64,000 nucleotides of DNA from Balneola sp. (GCA_002694685.1 NZMW01000001.1:620001-684000); one strand, 5' to 3'; positions 45,099 through 54,821 are shown, numbered from the stretch's first letter. Program-made: numbers and translations. The notes: generated from the sequence alone by a model not told the origin.

Positions 45099-46526
45099 TT
45101 GAGTAGAATCATAAATAAATTACAAATAGACTTGTTAAAGCGGCATTTAAGCCCTTTTCTCTTCTGTTTTTTTACGCTGATGTTTTTACTGCTCATGCAG
45201 TTTTTGATTCTTCATATCGACAATCTGATTGGTAAAGACATTCCGATTCTTATTATTGCCGAACTGATAGCAACCAATTTAGCCTACATGGTTGTACTTG
45301 CTGCCCCCATGGCTGTTCTTGTAGCCACACTTATGGCTTACGGAAAGTTTTCGGAGCTCAACGAACTAACCGCTTTGAGAGCATCAGGAATTAATCCCTT
45401 CAAAATAATTCGTCCGGTGCTGATTGCCTCCGTTTTACTCTTCATAGGATTAGCATGGTTTTCAAATAATGTTTTACCTGAGGCGAATCAAAAAGCACGA
45501 TCCCTTTTTATTGATATCCGTTTAAAGAAACCCGGCTTTGAGTTGAAACCCAATATATTTTACGACGGCATTGAAGGCTACACCTTCCTTGTGGAGCGAA
45601 TAGATGGTGAAACTGACAGCCTTTATAGTATCACATTATTTCAGAAAGCCGATAAAACCCGAGACCGGGCATACATTGTCGCAGATAAAGGGTTACTGGT
45701 AAGCCAAGGTGAGCAAGCGCTTACACTGCACCTCATTAATGGCACAAGCATGGAGTTCACTCGGAATAAACGACGGTCTGATGACATCATAGAGCGAAAT
45801 CACTTTAAGAAACATATAATGTCGCTCGATTTGTCGAACCTTTCTTTTATGAGGTCAAACCCGGAGGATAGAAATCGAAGTGATCGCACCATGAGTTCCC
45901 GGGCTATGATGGCTGTTGTTGACTCTTTGTTCAATGAAATTGACGATCAGCAATCACTTATGAGCGAAAACATGCTCCTGTTTCCGTCTAGTAAATATCA
46001 GGGCCGAGAGTCATTCTTTAATTATGACAAATTGCTTCCTGATACTTTGAGTAACATACAGTCTATTCAAAGTCCCTACATGGTCACCAACTATTTTGAG
46101 AAAGCAGAGATACAGCGCACATTAGTGAATGAATCTATCCGGCAAATGAAGGAATACAGAACCAAGCTGGAATCAGTAAACGCTAATATTGAATGGAGAG
46201 AAAAACGCATTGCCCGTTATCTCGTTGAAATTCATAAAAAACTTTCTATTCCTTTTGCTTGTGTGGTTTTTATCCTATTTGGTGCTCCTGTTGGAATCAT
46301 GACGCGCAGAGGGAATTTTGGGTTCGCAGCCCTCATAAGTACCGTCGTACTAACTTTTTACTGGGTGTCACTCATTCAGGGAGAAAAACTAGCTGATCGA
46401 CTTTTTATAACACCACTTATCGGGATGTGGACGTTCAATGTGGTTCTCTCGTTAGCTGGTGTATATTTGATTATCAAGCTTTCAACCGGCATTCAAATTT
46501 CTAAACTCTTTGCCAAGCGTGATTAA
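45099..46526 (+). CDS. LptF/LptG family permease (LptF-like)
   Basis: A 475-residue YjgP/YjgQ family protein. It has three N-terminal membrane helices (about 20-110), a long periplasmic jellyroll-type domain (about 120-390) and three C-terminal helices (about 395-465). Visible marks: LLKRHLSPFLFCF at the first helix, LAAPMAVLVATLMAYGKFSELNELTALRASG after the third, and SIPFACVVFILFGAPVG. With LptG and the LptB ATPase it extracts lipopolysaccharide from the inner membrane. The start is TTG at 45099. It overlaps the next paralogous gene, as is usual. Confidence 0.88.
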   Translation: MSRIINKLQIDLLKRHLSPFLFCFFTLMFLLLMQFLILHIDNLIGKDIPILIIAELIATNLAYMVVLAAPMAVLVATLMAYGKFSELNELTALRASGINPFKIIRPVLIASVLLFIGLAWFSNNVLPEANQKARSLFIDIRLKKPGFELKPNIFYDGIEGYTFLVERIDGETDSLYSITLFQKADKTRDRAYIVADKGLLVSQGEQALTLHLINGTSMEFTRNKRRSDDIIERNHFKKHIMSLDLSNLSFMRSNPEDRNRSDRTMSSRAMMAVVDSLFNEIDDQQSLMSENMLLFPSSKYQGRESFFNYDKLLPDTLSNIQSIQSPYMVTNYFEKAEIQRTLVNESIRQMKEYRTKLESVNANIEWREKRIARYLVEIHKKLSIPFACVVFILFGAPVGIMTRRGNFGFAALISTVVLTFYWVSLIQGEKLADRLFITPLIGMWTFNVVLSLAGVYLIIKLSTGIQISKLFAKRD

Positions 46527-47601
46527 ACACTTCGATCGATATATCTTTTTGCGGTTACTCACCATTACAGCTGTGGTCTTGTTGATGCTGATTTTCATCT
46601 TCATCATGATCGATTTCTCAGAAAACAGTGATGATTTTACTGATCAAGGTGCCCAGATGGGAGAGATTTTCAGAAACTATTACCTGAACTATATTCCCGA
46701 AATGACCCGTCTCGTTCTTCCCGTCGCTGCCTTTGTGGCCTGTTTATTTTTGACGGGACAGCTGTCTGATCGGCTGGAAATAACGGCTCTTAAAGCTGCA
46801 GGCGTAAGTTTGTACAGATTAATAGTTCCATACCTTGTTTTTGCTACCCTTTGTGCCACTGGTATAAGTTTGTTAGATGCATATGTAATACCAAAGGCCA
46901 ATACAGGCCGAATTGCTTTTGAAGAGGAGTACCTGCAAAGTAAAAATGAACGCATTGATAGAAGCAATATATACCGGCAACCTGCGGCTGACACGAAATT
47001 TGAAGTCAATTATTTTGATAAAGATCAACAGATCGCTTACGTGTTAAGAATGGTCCAATTTGAAGGCCAGAATATTGTTAAAACTACGAATGCCAACCGC
47101 ATGGAATGGGTTGACTCAACCCAAAGCTGGAGACTTGAAAACGTGAAAGAGCGGATTTTTTCTGATATCGGCTATGTTGAGAAAAACTATGTTGAAAAGG
47201 ATACCATAATTAATGTTTTTCCCAGAGACCTTGCCAGATCTTCCTCTGACATCTACCAGCTGACCTATGAAGAAGCCGTAGATTATATTGCTTCCATTGA
47301 GAGAAGCGGAGCCGGCGGAATTGAAATCCCGCAGGTACAATTTTATGGGAGGCTTGCTTATCCCTTCTCCATAATTGTAGTAATTATTGTTGGCTTTGCT
47401 TTCGCAAGTGTGCGGCGCAGAGGCGGTAAAGGCATCTACCTTGCTGCTGGCCTAACCATAAGTTTCTTATATCTTGCCTTCATGAAAATAATAGAACCCT
47501 TTGGTCATTATGGAGCACTCTCCCCTGAATTAGCCGCTACCCTACCCCACATTTTCTTCTTTTTGGTAGGATTGGGATTATTATTTGAAGCGAAGAAGTA
47601 A
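46519..47601 (+). CDS. LptF/LptG family permease (LptG-like)
   Basis: 360 residues in the usual LptG size range. It starts IKHFDRYIFLRLLTIT and has PVAAFVACLFLTGQLSDRLEITALKAAGVSL after helix 3 and ISFLYLAFMKIIEPFG near the end. It is the second transmembrane subunit for LPS export. I prefer the GTG at 46519, which overlaps the lptF stop; a TTG nine bases earlier is also in frame. The LptB ATPase is not in the window. An opposing terminator lies just past the stop. Confidence 0.88.
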   Translation: MIKHFDRYIFLRLLTITAVVLLMLIFIFIMIDFSENSDDFTDQGAQMGEIFRNYYLNYIPEMTRLVLPVAAFVACLFLTGQLSDRLEITALKAAGVSLYRLIVPYLVFATLCATGISLLDAYVIPKANTGRIAFEEEYLQSKNERIDRSNIYRQPAADTKFEVNYFDKDQQIAYVLRMVQFEGQNIVKTTNANRMEWVDSTQSWRLENVKERIFSDIGYVEKNYVEKDTIINVFPRDLARSSSDIYQLTYEEAVDYIASIERSGAGGIEIPQVQFYGRLAYPFSIIVVIIVGFAFASVRRRGGKGIYLAAGLTISFLYLAFMKIIEPFGHYGALSPELAATLPHIFFFLVGLGLLFEAKK

Positions 47602-47607
47602 CCACAA

Positions 47608-47632
47608 TAAAAAACGCTCCGACGAAGAGCGT
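47608..47632 (-). terminator. Terminator for minus-strand transcription from the DUF3467 gene
   Basis: ACGCTC (47614-47619) pairs with GAGCGT (47627-47632) around a 7-base loop; on the minus strand the stem is followed by six T residues. It lies about 150 bases past the DUF3467 stop and a few bases from the end of lptG. Confidence 0.6.
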
Positions 47633-47784
47633 CCGGAGCAAGCTGTTATATTTCAGAGCCTATCAGGAGCGAGTTATGAATTTGCAGAGTTTCGGAATCG
47701 CGAAGTTTTGAAGTTGCAGATAATAGTGAACTCTCAGCGTTCTGCATTCAAGGTTTAATGTTCCTTGCTCCTTGTTCAAAATTC

Positions 47785-48102
47785 TTAGGCTTCAGGCTGG
47801 GGGCCCCGGTACATGTGCATATCAACCTTATCATTTGAGCTGATGGCGCCGTGTTCTTTTTCGTATCGGGCAACATTATCATTTAGCGCATTAGCTAATC
47901 GCTTAGCATGATCGGGCGTTAAAATCATTCTCTTAACTACTTTTGCTTTGGGAACGCCGGGCATTACTGCTATAAAATCCAATATAAACTCAGAGGGTGA
48001 ATGAGTGATCATAACTAAGTTGGAATAGGTTCCAGTAGCCTCTTCTTCCTTGAGTTCGATTTCCATTTGTCCCGGATTCATCGTTTGATCTTTCTTAGCC
48101 AT
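47785..48102 (-). CDS. DUF3467 domain protein
   Basis: A 105-residue single-domain protein. It shows the DUF3467 pattern: YSNLVMITHSPSEFILDF, then a hydrophobic FIAVMPGVPKAKVVKRMILTP and HAKRLANALNDNVARYE. The family is widespread in Bacteroidota and of unknown function. It is soluble, with no signal peptide. It is 53 bases downstream of the cysteine synthase-like gene on the same strand, so the two may be co-transcribed. Confidence 0.85.
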   Translation of the reverse strand: MAKKDQTMNPGQMEIELKEEEATGTYSNLVMITHSPSEFILDFIAVMPGVPKAKVVKRMILTPDHAKRLANALNDNVARYEKEHGAISSNDKVDMHMYRGPQPEA

Positions 48103-48155
48103 ACTATTTTTGGTCTAAACTTAAAGCTGATTTTAGTTTGTAGTGTGTACTATTC

Positions 48156-49139
48156 TTAATCCAGAAAACCCTGTTCTTTCATCCATTCATCATTATAAAC
48201 CTTTTGAATATAGCGGGTTCCACTGTCTGGCATTATAATAACCATTATGTCATCCTTTCCTAAAGGATTCTCCTTTATGTAATCTAAAGCACCTTTGGTT
48301 GCCGCGCCGCAAGACCAACCGATCAATAATCCTTCCTCTTGAGCAAGCCGGCGGGTCACTAAAGCAGAATCTTTATCATTCACCTGGATGACGTCATCCA
48401 CATAGTCAAAATCAATGGTACCCGGAATAATGTCTTCTCCAATACCTTCGGTCATATAAGGCTTAATTTCATTCTTGTCGAATTCACCCGTCTCAAAGTA
48501 CTTTTTGTAAACCGAACCGAAGCTATCTATGCCAATGACTTTAATATCAGGATTCTTTTCTTTCAGATATTTACCTACTCCAGATATAGTACCTCCGGTT
48601 CCCATTCCGGCTACATAATGTGTGACTTTCCCTTCCGTTTGTTCCCAAATTTCAGGTCCCGTTGTTTCATAATGAGCCACCAGGTTACTCTTGTTATCGT
48701 ACTGATTCGGATAGTAGGAATTCTCTATTTCATTACTCAACCTTTTGGCAACAGAGTAATAACTGTCAGGGTGATCAGCTTCAACATTGGTTGGGCATAC
48801 TATAACTTCAGCACCTAAAGCTTTTAGTAAATCCACTTTCGATTTACTCTGCTTATCAGTTGTTGTGAAAATACACTTGTACCCACGTGTTACTGCAACC
48901 AGTGCCAGTCCCATCCCTGTATTTCCGGATGTTCCTTCAATTATAGTTCCGCCGGGCTTTAAAAGTCCTTTCTCTTCGGCATCATCAATCATTTTAATAG
49001 CAATGCGGTCTTTGATACTATGACCGGGATTGAAATATTCTACTTTAGCAAGAAGTGTACCCTCTGAGTTGCCATTAACGTGATTCAGCTTGATGAGCGG
49101 TGTATTCCCAACCGCTTCCAGAATGGAATTATGATACAT
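48156..49139 (-). CDS. PLP-dependent cysteine synthase / cystathionine beta-synthase family enzyme
   Basis: 327 residues from the ATG at 49139; the longer in-frame start adds a hydrophobic stretch foreign to the family. Fold type II PLP enzyme: Lys43 in HSIKDRIAIKM binds PLP, GTSGNTGMGLAL binds substrate carboxylate, and GMGTGGTISGVG holds PLP phosphate. SIKDRIA and IEGTSGNTG with PYMTEGIGED are closer to the CBS-like branch than to classic CysK, but it lacks CBS regulatory domains. It could make cysteine from O-acetylserine or cystathionine from homocysteine and serine; the sequence does not decide. Confidence 0.9.
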   Translation of the reverse strand: MYHNSILEAVGNTPLIKLNHVNGNSEGTLLAKVEYFNPGHSIKDRIAIKMIDDAEEKGLLKPGGTIIEGTSGNTGMGLALVAVTRGYKCIFTTTDKQSKSKVDLLKALGAEVIVCPTNVEADHPDSYYSVAKRLSNEIENSYYPNQYDNKSNLVAHYETTGPEIWEQTEGKVTHYVAGMGTGGTISGVGKYLKEKNPDIKVIGIDSFGSVYKKYFETGEFDKNEIKPYMTEGIGEDIIPGTIDFDYVDDVIQVNDKDSALVTRRLAQEEGLLIGWSCGAATKGALDYIKENPLGKDDIMVIIMPDSGTRYIQKVYNDEWMKEQGFLD

Positions 49140-49236
49140 GAAATTAATTGTATTGATGATTTGTAAACTAAGTCTCAAAACTAAGAAATAATTCACCCAG
49201 AGGCTTGGGAATATCCCTAAGTTTTGGAATATTTCA

Positions 49237-49268
49237 TTTTAAAGTAACTAGATTAACATTTACCTTTG
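49237..49268 (+). promoter_or_regulatory. Candidate promoter before the DUF4290-like gene
   Basis: TTTT (49237-49240), 20 bases, then TACCTTTG (49261-49268), a perfect -7 element, 28 bases before the ATG at 49297. Confidence 0.45.
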
Positions 49269-49296
49269 GTAAGAATAACTAATCTTATATCAATTC

Positions 49297-49572
49297 ATGT
49301 TTATAGACCAGCAGAAGCCTAAAGATTTTGACTGTGGCTACAATCTCGACTTAATGATTGCAGCTCTTCCACGAATAGAAGACACTAAAGAACGTGTTTC
49401 TTATGCCAAACGAGTTGTCGGTCTTATAAAACAAAGCCATCCTACCTGGGTAGATAAAGACGGCAAAAGCGAAGCTGCATGGAACCACTTCTTCCATCTT
49501 GCTGAGTACGACCCTACCGAACACGGTATTTACAATCCGTATGCTACTGGCGATGATGACGACGCTGAGTAA
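49297..49572 (+). CDS. DUF4290-like small protein, 91 aa
   Basis: A short acidic protein. CGYNLDLMIAALPRIEDTKERVSYAKRVV followed by AAWNHFFHLAEYD resembles the first half of DUF4290 proteins of Bacteroidota (there: tyrosine-Gly-Arg-Asn, EDREERT, LWDHL). It stops near residue 91 where family members run longer, and ends in an Asp-rich tail. It reads as a natural short form rather than a truncation, since no remnant follows. Function unknown. Confidence 0.7.
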   Translation: MFIDQQKPKDFDCGYNLDLMIAALPRIEDTKERVSYAKRVVGLIKQSHPTWVDKDGKSEAAWNHFFHLAEYDPTEHGIYNPYATGDDDDAE

Positions 49573-49639
49573 TTAAATTTCATTCCCCCCTTCTATTTTG
49601 TTCTTATTTACTAGATAAGAAATTAGGAACGATAATTAG

Positions 49640-49670
49640 TTTAACATTGCTGTAAAATTCCGTACTTTCA
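49640..49670 (+). promoter_or_regulatory. Candidate promoter and palindrome before menF
   Basis: TTTA (49640-49643), 19 bases, then TACTTTCA (49663-49670) is a weak -33/-7 match. Overlapping it, TTTCAAT/ATTGAAA (49666-49683) forms a 7-bp inverted repeat with a 4-base centre that could be an operator. The menF ATG is at 49703. Confidence 0.3.
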
Positions 49671-49702
49671 ATTTATATTGAAAACAAAACCACAGCAGTT
49701 AC

Positions 49703-51166
49703 ATGTGCTTTAAGAATCCCGGTTTAAATGATGTCAAAGAGTGCTTCAGGCAACAAGTGTCTAAATTAGACCTTTCTGAGGCCATTAATCATATCTCTAC
49801 GCATCCGGAACAATACAAGTATCTCTCCTTCTCTATTCAAATACCCACTGTTGATGCTCTTGCCGTTTTAGAGCAATATGGTAAAAACGACACATTCCAA
49901 TATTACTGGGAAAAGCCTGTAGATCAGTTCGCAATAGCAGCGGCAGGCTCGATTAAACGAATTCAAACTACCGGATCAGATCGTTTCAGAAATGCTTCAA
50001 GCAATGGAAAAGAGCTGCTACGTCAAGTTTACCATATTTCTAACCTCAAACATCATTTGGCTTCTGTCCATCTTTTGGGTGGATTTTCCTTCTTTGACCA
50101 CAACGTGGGCAAAGAGTGGCGTGAATTTGGAGCCGGCTCATTCAATTTACCGGAATGGGTGTTAGTTAAAGATGGAAAGTTTACAATATTGACACTCACT
50201 AAAGAAATCGATCCATCTGCCACACACGAAGAAATTTATCGTTCTTACGTAACTACCCTCGATAATCTTGACAGAATATGTGATGCCGGTTCCTATAAAG
50301 TCGATGAAAAGAAACCCCTCAATACTAAAGTGAAATCACCCGGAGTTGATTCTGAAGCATACACGAACTGGGTACATTCAGTAGAAACAGCTACCGATCT
50401 CATTAAGGCAGAAGAGTTTAAAAAAATTGTATTAGCCCGAGAGCTCAATGTTCAGCTTCAGGAACCGGTTTCAGATACCCGACTTCTTAACCACCTTCGC
50501 AACCAGTATCCTGACTGTTATTCTTTTTTAATTAGTCAGGATGGATCTTCTAGCTTTATTGGAAGCACGCCCGAACGTCTCGCTTCTTTCCATGACCGTG
50601 AAGTTTTGACGGAGGGATTAGCAGGCAGTATTTCACGAGGAAAAACAGCTTCTGAAGATGCGGTGCTTGAACATGAGCTTTTGCATAGCCAAAAAGACTT
50701 GAGTGAACACGCTTTTGTTTTAGACGCTATCGAAGAAAACTTAGAACGCTATTCTGATGTAGTTGATCATCCGCTTTCACCTGGAGTAAAGAAACTATCT
50801 AATGTTCAGCATCTCTATACTCCTGTACATGCGCGTATTAAAAAGGGTGTTTCCAGGACCGAAGTACTATCAAAACTTCACCCTACTCCTGCTGTGGGCG
50901 GGTATCCGCGGGAAGCAGCCATGCCATACATCAGTAAGCTCGAACACTTTGACCGGGGCTGGTACGCAGCTCCAATTGGCTGGATTAATGCCAACGGTGA
51001 AGGGGAATTTGTGGTAGCTATACGAAGTGGATTAATTAAATCTAATGAGGTGAGATTTTTCGCAGGATGTGGTATTGTTGAGGACTCAAACCCTCAAAAA
51101 GAATGGGATGAAACAAATTTAAAATTCATCCCGATGTTAACCGCGTTGGAACATGCAAGAAAATGA
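49703..51166 (+). CDS. menF: Isochorismate synthase (MenF)
   Basis: A 487-residue chorismate-binding enzyme that converts chorismate to isochorismate, the first step of menaquinone synthesis. The conserved C-terminal domain shows KIVLARELNV, FIGSTPERLASF, LTEGLAGSISRGKT, SEHAFVLDAI, LHPTPAVGGYPREAA and FAGCGIVEDSNPQKEWDET. The first gene of a tight menF-menD-menH-menB operon: it overlaps menD by 14 bases, which settles its role as MenF rather than an entC- or trpE-type enzyme. Confidence 0.94.
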   Translation: MCFKNPGLNDVKECFRQQVSKLDLSEAINHISTHPEQYKYLSFSIQIPTVDALAVLEQYGKNDTFQYYWEKPVDQFAIAAAGSIKRIQTTGSDRFRNASSNGKELLRQVYHISNLKHHLASVHLLGGFSFFDHNVGKEWREFGAGSFNLPEWVLVKDGKFTILTLTKEIDPSATHEEIYRSYVTTLDNLDRICDAGSYKVDEKKPLNTKVKSPGVDSEAYTNWVHSVETATDLIKAEEFKKIVLARELNVQLQEPVSDTRLLNHLRNQYPDCYSFLISQDGSSSFIGSTPERLASFHDREVLTEGLAGSISRGKTASEDAVLEHELLHSQKDLSEHAFVLDAIEENLERYSDVVDHPLSPGVKKLSNVQHLYTPVHARIKKGVSRTEVLSKLHPTPAVGGYPREAAMPYISKLEHFDRGWYAAPIGWINANGEGEFVVAIRSGLIKSNEVRFFAGCGIVEDSNPQKEWDETNLKFIPMLTALEHARK

Positions 51167-52865
51167 ACCACAGAATGCTGCATTTAACTGGAGTACGGTT
51201 TTTGTACGGGCTCTATTTGAAGAAGGCATCAAACATGTAGTAATCTCACCGGGCTCCCGCTCAACCGCTTTAACCTTGGCTTTTTCTGCCCACTCGGGTT
51301 TCAAGAAGCATATTGCCATTGACGAACGCTCAGCTGCTTTTATGGCTATAGGTATTGCCAAAGCTTCCGGAAACCCAGCGGTGCTGGTTTGTACTTCAGG
51401 AACAGCATTATCAAATTATTTTCCCGCTGTAATTGAAGCATCACAATCTGGAGTACCTCTCATTATATTAAGTGCTGACCGACCTCCTTACTATCGTGGA
51501 GTTAACGCTTCACAGACTATTGATCAGTTTAAGATTTTTGGTAATTACCCGGTGTTTTTTCACGAAGTTGGAGAACCTGACACTCATGAAAGAAGCCAAA
51601 AGCGGCTAAAACTAGCGGCATCTCAGGCCGTTCAAATATCGATTGAGAAAGCAGGAGTTTCACATCTAAATTTCGCTTTCTCGAAGCCATTTGAGCCTGA
51701 CCAGGACTATCTGAAGCAAGTAGAGTTTGAGAACGAAAAACAATCCAGGAGGCCTTCTCCCAAATACTCGATCGAAAACGGGAAAATGAAGCTCGGGGAA
51801 ACTTTCTGGTCGGATATTATTTCAGCTGAAAAGCCATTAATTGTTGTCGGCCCTGTTTCGACTTCTGATCAGCTCGAATTTATTACTCCCCTTGCCCGGA
51901 TTCTAGAAGCTCCTATTTTAGCCGAACCCGGATCTATGGTTCCCACATCCCGACATACTATTCAAGGGTTTGATGGTTTTTTAAGAAATCAGGATAACTG
52001 GGAAGAACTTGACGCTGATCTGATATTAAGATTTGGGCAGCAGCCCGTAAGTAAAGCCGTCAACCAGTATTTGGATAAGCTTGATGATGTAATGCAAATC
52101 AGCTTCATGAATGAAAGTCACTGGACGGACGGCAGCCTTTCCTCCCAGAAACAAATTATACTGAAAGGACCTTTGAATATTCCTGATGTCACCGGCGGTG
52201 CCGATAAGGGCTGGCTAAAAAAGTGGAAGAAAACTGAGAAAGATTTTAAAACTTTTAGGGAAGAACAGTTACATCCTTCTGCTCCAATTACCGACGGGTA
52301 CGTGTTTTCTAAGATTATGAACAGCATTCCCAAAAAAACATTTACGATGCTTTCAAACTCTTTCCCGGTTCGGGATATGTCTCTTTTCGGGGAATTTGAT
52401 GGCAAAGAAATATATGTTAACCGGGGTGCAGCTGGGATTGATGGAATTACATCAACAGCAATAGGTCTCAGTGTTTCATCAGACAAAGCGGGAGTGCTCT
52501 TTGTAGGTGATATTGCCTTTTTGCATGACTCTAATGCCCTTTTGATGGCGAAAGAAGTTAACCACCCACTGGTAATTATTGTGCTGAATAACGGCGGTGG
52601 TACTATTTTCAGGATGCTTCCGGTGCACCAGATCAAGGATAAATACACTACCTATTTTGAAACCCCTCAACGAGTTAAAGTTGCTGCTCTTTGCCGCGCC
52701 CACAGTATCGACCATACTTTAGTTTCAAGACCGGAGCAAATTATTGCTACCTTTGAGAAACTCATACAGAAAAATGGAGTTCACGTTATGGAATGCATGA
52801 CCGGTGCTGATGAATCGATGCAAGAACGACACTCTCTTTGGAACTTTAAGATGAACAGCGACTAA
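51153..52865 (+). CDS. menD: SEPHCHC synthase (MenD)
   Basis: A 570-residue thiamine-diphosphate enzyme that joins isochorismate and 2-oxoglutarate. The N-terminal PYR domain has VISPGSRSTALTLAFS and the catalytic Glu region FKKHIAIDERSAAFMAIGIAKASG. The C-terminal PP domain has NRGAAGIDGITSTAIG and the ThDP motif GDIAFLHDSNALL to LVIIVLNNGGG. Length is normal. Overlaps menF at its start and menH by one base (ATG within TAATG). Confidence 0.95.
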   Translation: MQENEPQNAAFNWSTVFVRALFEEGIKHVVISPGSRSTALTLAFSAHSGFKKHIAIDERSAAFMAIGIAKASGNPAVLVCTSGTALSNYFPAVIEASQSGVPLIILSADRPPYYRGVNASQTIDQFKIFGNYPVFFHEVGEPDTHERSQKRLKLAASQAVQISIEKAGVSHLNFAFSKPFEPDQDYLKQVEFENEKQSRRPSPKYSIENGKMKLGETFWSDIISAEKPLIVVGPVSTSDQLEFITPLARILEAPILAEPGSMVPTSRHTIQGFDGFLRNQDNWEELDADLILRFGQQPVSKAVNQYLDKLDDVMQISFMNESHWTDGSLSSQKQIILKGPLNIPDVTGGADKGWLKKWKKTEKDFKTFREEQLHPSAPITDGYVFSKIMNSIPKKTFTMLSNSFPVRDMSLFGEFDGKEIYVNRGAAGIDGITSTAIGLSVSSDKAGVLFVGDIAFLHDSNALLMAKEVNHPLVIIVLNNGGGTIFRMLPVHQIKDKYTTYFETPQRVKVAALCRAHSIDHTLVSRPEQIIATFEKLIQKNGVHVMECMTGADESMQERHSLWNFKMNSD

Positions 52866-53686
52866 TGGACATTCGCGTTCGGGGAATATCATATCACGTT
52901 GAAATTCACCAGAACAATAAAGCTTTGCCTTCTTTAGTTTTGTTGCACGGTTTCATGGGGAGCGGAAACCAATTTGAACACCTTATTCCCGAACTAGTAG
53001 CTTTCTGCAACCCCATAACAATAGATTTATTGGGACATGGGCAAACTGAAGGAGCAGAACTCCATTACCGCTTTTCTACCAAAGAACAAATCGCCGATCT
53101 CGCTAAGTTGATTGGAGAACAACTCAAAATTCCTCTATTCCTATACGGGTATAGCATGGGAGCAAGACTGTCTTTACAACTCGCTCTATTCCGACCCGAT
53201 TTAATTAAAGGTTTGATTCTTGAAAGCGGCACTTTTGGTATTGAAGGAGAAACTGAGCGCCAAGCCCGTCAAGCACTTGATGCCCGACGTTCTGATGCCA
53301 TCATGGGTAACTTTGAAGGATTTCTAAAAGAATGGGCAGAAATGCCTTTGTTTTCTACTTCTTCTGCAGATGAAGGTTTATTGAATCAGGTCAAGGAAGT
53401 TCAGCAAAAACAGGATCCTTTTTGGCTGGCCAACAGTCTACAAGGATTTGGAACAGGAACCATGCCTTGTGTTCGAAACCGGTTGGGTGAAATGCCTATG
53501 CCTGTTCAGCTTTTGGTTGGAGAGAAAGATTCCAAGTTTCTTCACATTAACCAGCAGATGAAAAAGGAAATCAGAAATTCAGAATTAGCGGTTGTGAAAG
53601 AAGCCGGTCACCGCGTACATTTGGATCAGCCTGAAAACCTGGTTGAACACCTCAAATCATTCATACAAAAAAATACTACACCATGA
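52865..53686 (+). CDS. menH: SHCHC synthase (MenH), alpha/beta hydrolase
   Basis: A 273-residue alpha/beta hydrolase-fold lyase that removes pyruvate from SEPHCHC. It has VLLHGFMGSGNQFE (oxyanion strand), TIDLLGHGQTEG, the nucleophile elbow GYSMGARLSLQLAL with Ser, and the final His in EAGHRVHLDQPE. GYSMGGR-type elbow and position between menD and menB support MenH over an unrelated esterase. It overlaps menB by four bases. Confidence 0.92.
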   Translation: MDIRVRGISYHVEIHQNNKALPSLVLLHGFMGSGNQFEHLIPELVAFCNPITIDLLGHGQTEGAELHYRFSTKEQIADLAKLIGEQLKIPLFLYGYSMGARLSLQLALFRPDLIKGLILESGTFGIEGETERQARQALDARRSDAIMGNFEGFLKEWAEMPLFSTSSADEGLLNQVKEVQQKQDPFWLANSLQGFGTGTMPCVRNRLGEMPMPVQLLVGEKDSKFLHINQQMKKEIRNSELAVVKEAGHRVHLDQPENLVEHLKSFIQKNTTP

Positions 53687-54519
53687 ATTGGGAAACGGTA
53701 AAAGAATACGAAGACATCACGTACAAAAAGTCGAATGGCGTGGCGCGTATTGCCTTTAACCGGCCGGAAATTCGAAATGCTTTTCGTCCTAAAACGGTAT
53801 TTGAGCTTTATGAAGCATTGAGTGATGCTAAAGAGGACAATACCATTGGTGTGGTTCTTCTTAGTGGAGAAGGTCCCTCTTCCAAAGATGGAAAGTGGGC
53901 ATTCTGCTCAGGTGGGGACCAAAATGTTCGATCCAAGACAGGCTATAAAGCGGAAGATGGAATCGCAAGACTAAATATTCTAGAAGTTCAGCGGCTTATT
54001 CGTTTCATGCCGAAAGTAGTGATTGCAGTTGTTCCTGGCTGGGCGGTTGGTGGCGGACATAGCCTCCATGTGGTTTGTGATATCACCCTCGCAAGTAAAG
54101 AACACGCCATCTTCAAACAAACCGATGCCGACGTAGCCAGCTTTGACGGTGGATTTGGTTCTGCCCTCCTCGCCCGGCAGGTTGGGCAAAAACGTGCCCG
54201 TGAAATTTTCTTCCTTGGAGCTAATTATTCAGCGCAAGAAGCTTTTGAAATGGGCATGGTAAACAGAGTGGTCCCGCATGAAGAGTTGGAAGAAACAGCT
54301 TATGAATGGGCCCAGGAAATTTTGGCGAAAAGCCCGACTGCCATCAAAATGATTAAATTTGCCTTTAACGCGATTGACGATGGCATGGTAGGTCAGCAGG
54401 TATTTGCCGGAGAAGCGACTCGTTTGGCTTATATGACCGACGAGGCTGAAGAAGGTCGCAATGCCTTCCTCGAAAAACGTAAGCCCAACTGGGACAAATT
54501 TGACCGATCTCCCTCATAA
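53683..54519 (+). CDS. menB: 1,4-dihydroxy-2-naphthoyl-CoA synthase (MenB)
   Basis: A 278-residue crotonase-fold enzyme closing the second ring of the naphthoquinone. Visible: RIAFNRPEIRNAFRPKTV, FCSGGDQNVR (oxyanion loop), VVPGWAVGGGHSLHVVCDITLAS, the Asp-Gly loop ADVASFDGGFGSALLARQ typical of MenB, and RKPNWDKF at the C-terminus. Length and motifs are standard. It ends the menFDHB run and is followed, 11 bases on, by a small GNAT gene. Confidence 0.95.
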   Translation: MNWETVKEYEDITYKKSNGVARIAFNRPEIRNAFRPKTVFELYEALSDAKEDNTIGVVLLSGEGPSSKDGKWAFCSGGDQNVRSKTGYKAEDGIARLNILEVQRLIRFMPKVVIAVVPGWAVGGGHSLHVVCDITLASKEHAIFKQTDADVASFDGGFGSALLARQVGQKRAREIFFLGANYSAQEAFEMGMVNRVVPHEELEETAYEWAQEILAKSPTAIKMIKFAFNAIDDGMVGQQVFAGEATRLAYMTDEAEEGRNAFLEKRKPNWDKFDRSPS

Positions 54520-54530
54520 GAATTAACATC

Positions 54531-54809
54531 ATGGATATTAAACACGATACCACTGAAACTAAAGGCACTTTCTACATAGAGATGGAAGGTAAGCGGGTAG
54601 CCGAAATGACGTACTCCAAAGCAGGAGCTGAACGAATCATTATTGATCACACCGATGTGGCTGATGAAACCCGCGGACAAGGGTTGGGCAAGAAATTAGT
54701 ATATGAAGCTGTAGAATTTGCTCGGAAAAATAACCTGAAAATTCTGCCCCTTTGCCCTTTTGCCCGGTCGGTATTTAGCAAAAATTCTGAGATTAGAGAT
54801 GTTACCTAA
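54531..54809 (+). CDS. Small GNAT-like N-acetyltransferase (YjdJ type)
   Basis: A 92-residue protein equal to the compact YjdJ/GTLF form of the GNAT fold. The acetyl-CoA loop is VADETRGQGLGKKLV, then VEFARKNNLKILPLCPFARSVF is the conserved end with Cys. The substrate is unknown. It follows menB by 11 bases, so it is probably co-transcribed; this need not mean a role in menaquinone. It converges on an M23 gene with 12 bases between. Confidence 0.85.
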   Translation: MDIKHDTTETKGTFYIEMEGKRVAEMTYSKAGAERIIIDHTDVADETRGQGLGKKLVYEAVEFARKNNLKILPLCPFARSVFSKNSEIRDVT

Positions 54810-54821
54810 AGCCGATTAGCT

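Noticed and set aside
52118-52648. Minus-strand 176-codon open frame
   Set aside because: It is antisense to the ThDP-binding half of menD, whose motifs leave no doubt about the coding strand.
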